Assembly: GCA_040182905.1 (NCBI GenBank)
Contig: JARQWU010000169.1
Span: forward strand, 1 to 23,076
DNA from: Barthelona sp. PAP020
Taxonomy: Eukaryota; Metamonada: BaSk clade
Reading direction: 5' to 3'
Length of the DNA stretch: 23,076 nt
A model generated the notes under the pieces. The model saw only the letters and a program-made list of their open reading frames with translations, did no database searches and was not told the DNA's origin. Shown here one piece after another: positions 16,907-23,076 of this stretch (positions are counted from its first letter, which is position 1; every line of letters begins with the position of its first letter). The translations under genes were made by a program, and so were the position numbers.

Positions 16907-18084
16907 TCTTATTCAATTTTAATCATATGAATTGATCAAAACCACTTATTTATTCTCTAACAAAGGACAAACAACAACAATATATTAATTTAATACAATT
17001 TACATAAATTCTGAAAGTTAAAAGAAAAAAAACTAAAAACAATTCAAACATGACAACAAACATGACAATTGCTGAAAAACTTTCTTTTTGTTGAGCGATT
17101 GAATTTTATACAATAAAGATATATCTGAATAGTCTTGGATATCAGCTATTCAAAACAACCATTCGTTTATTCATTTTACACAGCGCAAAAGATAATTTTT
17201 TCCTTTGCTCAGCGAAGTAGACATATGCAAAGGATATCTCAAAACTGAAGAGTAGTCTTAGCAATGCAGAACGCGAATAATTTATTCTTTACAAAACTGC
17301 TTGATGTTCCTGTGGCGAATTTGAAAAGCTTGGGAAAGCGTTTACAGCATAGGAAACACACGCATACATACATACATACATACATATATACATACATACA
17401 TTTATACATACATTTCAATTCTTTTACAAATACTTTATTGAGTGTTTTGTGTGATAAGCTTTTTTTAATTCTTGGTCACATTTTAGTGCAAGAACAAACC
17501 CAACTGAACAAGTGACAAACGTGCAAAAAAAAGTGAATTAGAAAGTGCTTTACGTTGAGTCGTGCAAAAAAATGTCGATTCTCAGTGCACAATATTTATT
17601 GAAACTGCTCAATTAGTCTTTAATTTGCAGATTCGTTGCAAAATCCACGGTGATTTGTCAATTGTTATACTTTTGATCAATTTTCACAGAACAACGAACA
17701 ATACCCTTCACAATTAAATTTCAAAAACCCTTCAATATTCTAATGTCAAACTTTGACTGTACTTGATTTATCATCGAGTTTTTGTTTTTTGTTTGAAATA
17801 ACAAACATACAGCTATTTTTCTATTTTCCAAAAAAGGACAATTTTTCAAGCAACATTATTGGTCAATCACAAAACAAATTCAAACATGCATAAATTGTCA
17901 TGAAAAAGAATTCAAAAAAAAAAGAAAAAATGTCAAATTTTGAGGAAGCAAATGTTTCTGGTCAATTAAATATGGTGTTCAAAGTATGGTATATGTGAGT
18001 CGAACAATAAGCTGTTCAAAGGTTGGTTGAAAAAATTATTAATGAAAAGGGTAAAGACTCTTTTTTAAAGAAAAAAAATATTAT
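16907..18084. other. long divergent spacer between the fused kinase and the pseudokinase gene
   Basis: About 1.2 kb is AT-rich with short simple repeats: a tandem ACAAACATGACA pair near 17050, a CATA microsatellite, and two CGTGCAAAAAAA copies near 17520 and 17562. The paralogous locus at 11042 has only about 50 bp between gene and block Y, so much of this spacer may be an insertion here. No gene is recognised. Confidence 0.4.
17363..17414 (+). repeat. (CATA)n microsatellite
   Basis: CATA units repeat for about 50 bp with two interruptions (TATATA and TTTATA). The tract is simple sequence in a gene-free spacer and is likely to vary in length between strains. Confidence 0.95.
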
Positions 18085-18348
18085 TATGCATGATATTGCG
18101 GTTGGGAGACAAGCATCACTCCAAGAGCAAAACAAATAGTCTGCAGATTTCAAAAAGATGTCTCAAATGGGGTGATAATTCAAATAACAACGATTTCTCA
18201 CTTCAAAAATCCTAAATCTAATCCAAACGTTACATTTTTAGGTACTTGACATCCAAAACAATCTTTTTGGAAAAATTTACAATTATCTCACACCCCCAAA
18301 ATAATGGGTTTGCATAAAAATAAAAATTTTCAATTTGGGAAAGTATTT
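18085..18348 (+). repeat. dispersed spacer block Y, copy 2 (5' flank of the pseudokinase gene)
   Basis: This is the partner of 11095-11385 in the same orientation. Identity is roughly two thirds by eye, with the longest match CATAAAAATAAAA near its right end. It ends about 50 bp before the ATG at 18398 and probably contains that gene's promoter. Confidence 0.65.
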
Positions 18349-18381
18349 GAAAAAAAATGGAAACTTTAAAGTTTTTTTTTT

Positions 18382-18408
18382 ATGAATTTTGTGAAAAATG
18401 ACCATTGA
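18382..18408 (+). promoter_or_regulatory. upstream ORF overlapping the pseudokinase start
   Basis: An ATG at 18382 opens an 8-codon frame that ends in TGA at 18406-18408, eight bases past the main ATG at 18398. If the transcript begins upstream of 18382, this frame would compete with the main start. The transcription start is unknown. Confidence 0.35.
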
Positions 18409-20089
18409 TGAGGCTTTTGAGCAAGGAAATGATTTAGTTAATGACATTATTGACCATTTTGAAAATCATTTTGATAATTTTGGAGATTTTGTTGAAGGCA
18501 TTAATTTTATTGATGTGTTTCATAATATTTCACAACATTTTGACAAATTTAAATATTTATCACCGTGTTTGGGCGTTATTTCGACTCTTTGTAAAATAGT
18601 TTCAGCCAGAAAAGAAGTGAAGGAACAACTTCACTCTTTTCAGTTTAGAAGCATAACTTTATTTGAAAATTTTGATGCTTTATTGAAAGTATGCTATCCT
18701 GATGTCAAGCATGAAAAGGATGAAAAGGATGTTGATCAAAAGCATGAAAAGGATCTTTTGGAAGAAGAAGTCAAAAAAAAAATGGAGGGATCATTGCAAA
18801 AATTTTTGAAAAATTTTTTTAAAAATTGTGAACAAGCAAAAGAAGTGATTGAAAAAATTGAAGAACATGAAGAAGCTAATTTTTTTAAAAAGTATTGGTG
18901 TTCACAATCTGATTGTGAAGAATTGGCCAAATGTCATCGAAAATTTGATAGTTTAGTTGTTGATTTGAATGTTCTCTGTACCTCCCATAACTTTCTTGTA
19001 ATTAGAGAACTTCCCGATAGGATTTCCAGGATTTTCAAGACTCAAACAAATGTGCTAGATAATTTAAAACAAATGTTAAAAGAGATGAATAGATTGGAGG
19101 CAAAATTGGATAACTTAACTTGTATTGTTGAAAAGAACAAAGAAGATTCAATGAAGCGTGATGATGAAAGGAAAGAAGAAATAAAAAATTTGACAGATAT
19201 GTGCAAAGAAATGCATTCTGAATTAACAAAGGATAAAAATTCATCCCACAACACAAATTTAGCAGAAATTAACAAAAAAATCTATATAAATAAGATTACC
19301 AAGAGGGAATTTGATTTTCCTGTTGTTGATTGTAATGAAATTGACAGGAGTTCTGATCCATATAAATACATGGGTAATAATGTTAAAATTTTCCCAAAGC
19401 GTAATATTGATAATGAAAACGATGCAGTGTGGCAATTTTTTAGTGGCTTAACATTTGATTACCAAAAAATTAATCGTGTATTTGGGATAACTGAGTTGGA
19501 AGATGGTAGTTTGAATTATGTTGTTGAAAGTTTTGATGAAACTTTGGATAAAAAAATTGATAAATCCATGACATTTCTTCAAAAACTTCTTATTTTGTAT
19601 CAATTAGCAGAAGCTCTTACCCTTTGCCACAGTGAAGGTTTCATTCATCGTGATATTAATCCAAAGAATGTGGGATTCAATGAAAAAGGTACTGTTGTTC
19701 TTTGTAATTTGGGATTATTACGTTCTTATGAAAACAATAGTAATAACTCTGCCTTTGGAATGTGTCGTTACATGCCACATGAAGTTTTAGAAACTGAATC
19801 GATAGTTCATCCTGGTATTGATTCTTGGTCATTTGGAGTTATTTATTTTGAAGTTATGACAGGATATTTGCCTTTTGGAAAAATTTCAAATGAGCCAGCG
19901 ATTGTTGGCGAATTGTTAGGTGGTAAACATCCTTTTGACAACATTGATTGGGTCGAAGGACATGATTATATGATCAAGTGTTTTGAGGAAGATTCTGCCG
20001 AAAGACCCTTGATGTCAGAAATTGCTGAGTTCTTAATGATGATGATTGTCACCTTCACAAATGATCCAGAACTCGTTTCTCAAAATTAA
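18398..20089 (+). CDS. helical-bundle (MLKL/HeLo-like) pseudokinase
   Basis: The 563-residue protein starts at an ATG and ends with TAA. Residues about 1-225 are helical and resemble the bundle of the neighbouring genes. The shared element CHRKFDSLVVDLNVL corresponds to LHNKFDDLNKELTGIF of the 9165 gene. A charged insert with two KHEKD motifs lies near 104-120. Residues about 225-290 form a coiled coil like the MLKL brace. The kinase-like domain, about 307-555, lacks a Gly-loop and a VAIK lysine. It keeps HRDINPKN (Asp419), but DFG is NLG (Asn437 in place of Asp), so metal-dependent catalysis should be lost. The C-lobe keeps HPGIDSWSF and ERPLMSEI. There are no ankyrin repeats. It is divergent from the fused kinase gene. 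By analogy with MLKL it could be an executioner controlled by a partner kinase; that is inference. Confidence 0.87.
   Translation: MTIDEAFEQGNDLVNDIIDHFENHFDNFGDFVEGINFIDVFHNISQHFDKFKYLSPCLGVISTLCKIVSARKEVKEQLHSFQFRSITLFENFDALLKVCYPDVKHEKDEKDVDQKHEKDLLEEEVKKKMEGSLQKFLKNFFKNCEQAKEVIEKIEEHEEANFFKKYWCSQSDCEELAKCHRKFDSLVVDLNVLCTSHNFLVIRELPDRISRIFKTQTNVLDNLKQMLKEMNRLEAKLDNLTCIVEKNKEDSMKRDDERKEEIKNLTDMCKEMHSELTKDKNSSHNTNLAEINKKIYINKITKREFDFPVVDCNEIDRSSDPYKYMGNNVKIFPKRNIDNENDAVWQFFSGLTFDYQKINRVFGITELEDGSLNYVVESFDETLDKKIDKSMTFLQKLLILYQLAEALTLCHSEGFIHRDINPKNVGFNEKGTVVLCNLGLLRSYENNSNNSAFGMCRYMPHEVLETESIVHPGIDSWSFGVIYFEVMTGYLPFGKISNEPAIVGELLGGKHPFDNIDWVEGHDYMIKCFEEDSAERPLMSEIAEFLMMMIVTFTNDPELVSQN
18707..18754 (+). 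repeat. internal AGCATGAAAAGGAT duplication
   Basis: The 15-mer starting at 18707 recurs at 18740 inside the pseudokinase gene, with a partial third copy (GAAAAGGAT) between them. It encodes the charged KHEKD motifs in an insert of the helical domain that the paralogues lack. It probably arose by local slippage. Confidence 0.75.
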
Positions 20090-20220
20090 AATATGCTCCA
20101 ATGTATTGATACGAATGAGTGACTGTTTCATTGATTGCTTTGCATGAGTGATACTTTACGTTTTCTCTGCAATCTTCTACACCTCGTAAATTTTGTTGTT
20201 CTTTTTTATTTTTCCTTTGA

Positions 20221-20860
20221 ATGAAAGGTCTTCAAAACTTTCCAATCTTGAGACTGACGCTTAGGTGATTGGTGAACAACACACTCATGTTGGGAGGTCA
20301 ATCTTTCCTTTGAAAACATCTCAATCGAAACGCTTTCATTTCATGGCCTATCTAGGAGAAGGGAGCTGACCTATGCTGTGTGTAAAATCACTACCACACT
20401 GATTGTTCAAAAAAGCAGGAAGGCTTTGCTCTTAACATTTATTTCAAATATTCACGTTTTATCACTTATATTCTTTTATTTACAGACTTTGTTTCTTTGA
20501 GTTTGGTGGGTTTATTGGGATGGTCAATTTTGTCCTGAGCGAAGGGGATCCTTCTTAGAAATAAAAAAGGGTAATCTTAAAATGCAAACTTGGTGTGTTG
20601 AGCAAAAAATAGTACTTGTGAAATTTCTTCCTTATCTTTCCGCCAAAACCATTTTTTCCAACCCCATTTCCGATAATGGAAATCTTGTCTATATGTATGA
20701 TATTCTAAGCATCATTAAATATAAATGAAAACATATTTGATACAGTCAAATATTGTTTTTTTTTAGGTTTGCATCAAAAAGATCAAAAATTTTGGAGCGG
20801 ATAATAGTTAAGTTTCCTGCTCTAGAAAAATAGAAAGAACAGTTTATTTTGATCGAATAA
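20221..20860 (+). repeat. dispersed spacer block X, copy 2
   Basis: This is the partner of 7601-7938 and lies 3' of the pseudokinase gene. The left part (20228-20440) and right part (20775-20860) match copy 1 in order. The middle, about 20450-20770, has no counterpart in copy 1 and may be an insertion. No coding potential is seen. Confidence 0.6.
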
Positions 20861-21006
20861 AGAAGATTACTTTGTGAACTTTATTGTCTTTTCTTTTTTC
20901 AAACAAGGGGTTTGTTTTTTTTGACCAAAGAACAGTGTGAATATGAATAAATAAATAAAAATAAAATTGTGTTAATTTGGTAAAAAGCTATTGACACGTT
21001 GAAACT

Positions 21007-22184
21007 TTGACAAAAAAAGTTATCCATGAAACAAACAATTGGCAAATTATTGAAAATGATTCAATAAAATTTAAAGCTGTTGTCTCAGGTTTTATAACAT
21101 GCTGTGAATATTCACCAGATGGAAAATATTTAGCTGTTGGTTATAGTGATGGAGATGTTTACATCATAGATTCAGAAAATGGAAACCTGATTCAAACTTT
21201 AGTTACCCATGAATACAAAGTTTGTGTGTTGCTTTTTCGATGGACAAATGCTTGCAAATTGGCCGAAGACTGTTTTCTTGTGATTTATTCCCTTGAGGAT
21301 TTCACCATTTCCCTTTTTTTGACTAGAGTTCTGTTGTTTTTGATATTTGCTTTTCTCATTGCAGTAATCATTTATATTTTCAGGATATGGGGGGGGGGGG
21401 GTTTAACTAAATTGAATTTGGATAACTGTGAGACTGTCCTTAGCGAAGGAGTTGAAGATGGGGCTTATCGGAAATTGAAACTGTCTCCAGATGGGCGGCA
21501 TATTCTAACTTCGAATTGTGCAACAGCCAAATTGATTCTTGCAAATGATTTCTCTGTTGTGCACATCTTCGATCATGATGGTTACATCAGTGTTGTTGAC
21601 TTCCATCCAACACAGAAAATTGTAGCTGTTGTGGATGATGCACAGTAGATAAAACTCTAGAATACAGAAGATGGATCTCTGGTTCACTCATTTTATACTA
21701 GTGATGACTATCTAAGTTGTATTAAATTTTTGTCACCTTATATTATCCTTGTTATGACTACTGATAACTGTTTGACTTCATACAATTTGATATTTTTAAA
21801 TAGATTCACAGAATTCAGTTTTATAGTAAAAGCTCAACGAAAACATTTGCGATTTCGCCTCAATCATCTCAATTAGCCTGTGTGAATCGATATGATGGAA
21901 GCATTGAATCACATTCAATTATGCGTATTTTTGAAACCCTAAATCTTTCTGGACTCATTGAATTGTCGAAGAATCACAGTGGTGTGCTATTGACTCTTGT
22001 GGCTATGAAGGAGGATTTTAAATTGATCAGACAATCAGTAAGTAGCGGAATTTGCATGAATTAGGAGGAGTTTGAAAAGATAGTTAACACATGTTGGGAT
22101 TTAATTACTGTTAATGAAGCTAATGGTTGTAATATGCATGAATTTGTGGAGAAGGAAATTGACATTAGCACTGATGATGACTGA
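21007..22184 (+). pseudogene. WD40-repeat protein pseudogene
   Basis: The frame opens at TTG where an ATG would be expected and encodes WD40-like blades: SPDGKYLAVGYSDGDVYI, then LSPDGRHILTSN and VDFHPTQKIVAVVDD. Between about 21228 and 21405 the frame becomes membrane-like nonsense and includes a G13 run; another frame restores WD-like sequence, so indels are likely there. TAG stops at 21646 and 21658 follow. The second stands exactly where the blade's conserved Trp belongs (IKL, stop, NTEDGSLVHSF), a TGG-to-TAG change. The frame shifts again near 21840, has a third TAG at 22062, and ends at TGA 22182-22184 with an acidic tail. Intact relatives would be propeller scaffolds. With at least three stops and two frameshifts it is dead unless introns are involved. 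Confidence 0.82.
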
Positions 22185-22669
22185 AAAAATCGACACATTC
22201 ACTCACAAAAGTAACAGATACAAAATTAATTAAACAGACTGGAAGACGTTAAATTGACATTGTCACAACATTGTTTAATATTTTTTCTTATACTTCATGT
22301 GTTCCTGTGTTTTTTTTTTGGAAACAATGTAACCTCTAACCTATGTTTTTTGAGTCAACCCTTAAAAAAAGAAAAGAAAGAACTTTTCCCAAATTACAGA
22401 TATTCTTATCTATTTCACTTTGCTCATTGCAGTTTAGGATGGCACAAAACACCCCAGTTAATAAATTACAAAATTGACATTAGAACAACACCATCATAAG
22501 GTCAATGGTGTTTTATTCAAACTGTAAAACGATCAGATATTCATTATTTGGATTCCAATTGATTTGCCTTTCTTTTTTCATCTTTCTGTGGTGTTTTGAA
22601 GTTTGTCAAACATTTTATTTTTAGCAAAATTTAAAGACTTTAAATTCCAAAAAAGGTGTGGAGAACTTT
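22185..22669. other. spacer 3' of the WD40 relic
   Basis: This AT-rich region has one perfect hairpin (listed separately). A plus-strand frame at 22254-22499 lacks an ATG and has Phe/Leu-rich low-complexity content, so I do not call it a gene. Confidence 0.4.
22487..22512. other. perfect 8-bp hairpin followed by T run
   Basis: AACACCAT (22487-22494) and ATGGTGTT (22505-22512) are exact reverse complements around a 10-base loop, followed by TTATT. It could be a 3'-end structure of some transcript. No gene is assigned to it. Confidence 0.4.
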
Positions 22670-22798
22670 GGATAATAGTATTTATTTGGTTAAATGATGT
22701 AGACGCCCGATTCATTGGGATTGAAAACTTAGATTTTCTAAGGTAAAGTTTAAACCAAAATTTTGTTTTTGCCAATTAACAAGAAAATAGGAATGAAA
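22670..22798 (+). repeat. direct repeat, left copy
   Basis: This copy shares TTTATTTGGTTAAA, TTAGATTTTCTAAGGTAAAGTTTAAAC and AAATAGGAATGAA with 22950-23076, about 279 bp apart. Each copy contains a small palindrome, TTAGA-TTT-TCTAA. A weaker relative of the left half lies at about 20930-21006, just before the WD40 relic. Confidence 0.85.
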
Positions 22799-22949
22799 AA
22801 TTATTGGAGAAATTTACATAGTTGATTATTAAAATAAGTTTTTTGAGGTTTCTTTTTTATAAACAAATATAAAGTTGTTTCACAATTGAATATATTTTTT
22901 TTAATTATTTCCAAGCCAAGAAGCACTGTGCGTATGAGTGAATAAGAAA

Positions 22950-23076
22950 GAATAGTGTTTATTTGGTTAAAGGCTTTCGAGGCCAGATTGATCTGTTGAA
23001 AAACTTTAGATTTTCTAAGGTAAAGTTTAAACTTTAAAATTTTGCTTTTGCAAAAATATAAAAAAATAGGAATGAA
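22950..23076 (+). repeat. direct repeat, right copy (runs to the window edge)
   Basis: This is the right-hand partner of 22670-22798, with the same core and the same palindrome. The copy reaches the end of the window, so its true length is unknown. Because a relative precedes the WD40 relic, a related gene may begin just beyond the window. Confidence 0.8.

Noticed and set aside
17264-17515. Plus-strand open frame with Thr/Tyr/His repeats
   Set aside because: Its composition comes from the CATA microsatellite it spans, and it has no other coding character.
21280-21390. Transmembrane segments in the WD40 relic (Leu/Phe/Ile-rich stretch)
   Set aside because: This stretch lies where the WD40 frame is lost, and WD-like residues appear in another frame, so it is an out-of-frame artefact.
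21646-21660. Reassignment of TAG to an amino acid, to explain the in-frame TAG codons
   Set aside because: The gene at 4698-7283 ends with TAG at a sensible place, and the relic also has frameshifts, so decay explains the data better.
22038-22064. A possible 27-base intron (GTAAGT to AG) in the WD40 relic that would remove the TAG at 22062
   Set aside because: It keeps frame and has a consensus 5' site, but 27 bases is below the size of spliceosomal introns in nearly all lineages, and the gene has other stops and frameshifts that no such intron would fix.
22254-22499. Plus-strand open frame with a hydrophobic N-terminus resembling a membrane protein
   Set aside because: It has no ATG at its start, and its Phe/Leu content comes from T runs.

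Overview
This window looks like nuclear DNA of an AT-rich, intron-poor eukaryotic microbe. The signs are long uninterrupted ATG-to-stop genes, A/T-run spacers, a TORTIFOLIA1/SPIRAL2-like microtubule protein, eukaryotic-type kinases with ankyrin repeats, and a WD40-like relic. An amoeboid protist (Amoebozoa or Heterolobosea) is my best guess, but I cannot fix the taxon. Gene 3 uses TAG as its stop and two other genes use TAA or TGA, so the standard code appears to apply.

Layout. Positions 2-100 hold the probable 3' end of a plus-strand gene. Positions 247-7283 form an ordinary block: a TOG/HEAT-repeat gene (minus), a divergent gene for a putative regulatory protein with an SP cluster and a Gln/Asn/Met-rich tail (plus), and a large, mostly disordered protein (plus). 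Positions 8281-20089 are occupied by one expanding and decaying family. Its members combine an N-terminal helical-bundle domain resembling the MLKL/HeLo-type four-helix bundle, a TKL-like kinase or pseudokinase domain, and in some copies ankyrin repeats. There are three open genes: 9165-11042, 12778-16647 and 18398-20089. There are two relics: 8281-9139 and 12462-12812. Positions 21007-22184 hold a WD40-like pseudogene with nonsense and frameshift lesions, and the right end carries a roughly 120-bp direct repeat.

How the family fits together. The 1289-residue protein joins, in one chain, helical bundle, kinase with HRD and DFG, ankyrin array, second helical bundle, and a pseudokinase that has lost the ATP lysine and the catalytic Asp. 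The 9165-11042 gene plus its downstream relic has the same order, split by a frameshift and by stops. The 18398 gene is a bundle plus pseudokinase, divergent from the fused gene. Two pairs of conserved spacer blocks (7601-7938 with 20221-20860, and 11095-11385 with 18085-18348) keep one absolute orientation. This fits a decayed tandem array of a unit holding a minus-strand kinase-ankyrin gene and a plus-strand bundle-pseudokinase gene. By analogy with RIPK3-MLKL, such a set could be a kinase/executioner cell-death or recognition system. That function is inference, and the bundle assignment rests on pattern reading without a profile search.

A GC-richer island at about 11700-11875 with long-range complementary arms may encode a structured RNA of unknown class.
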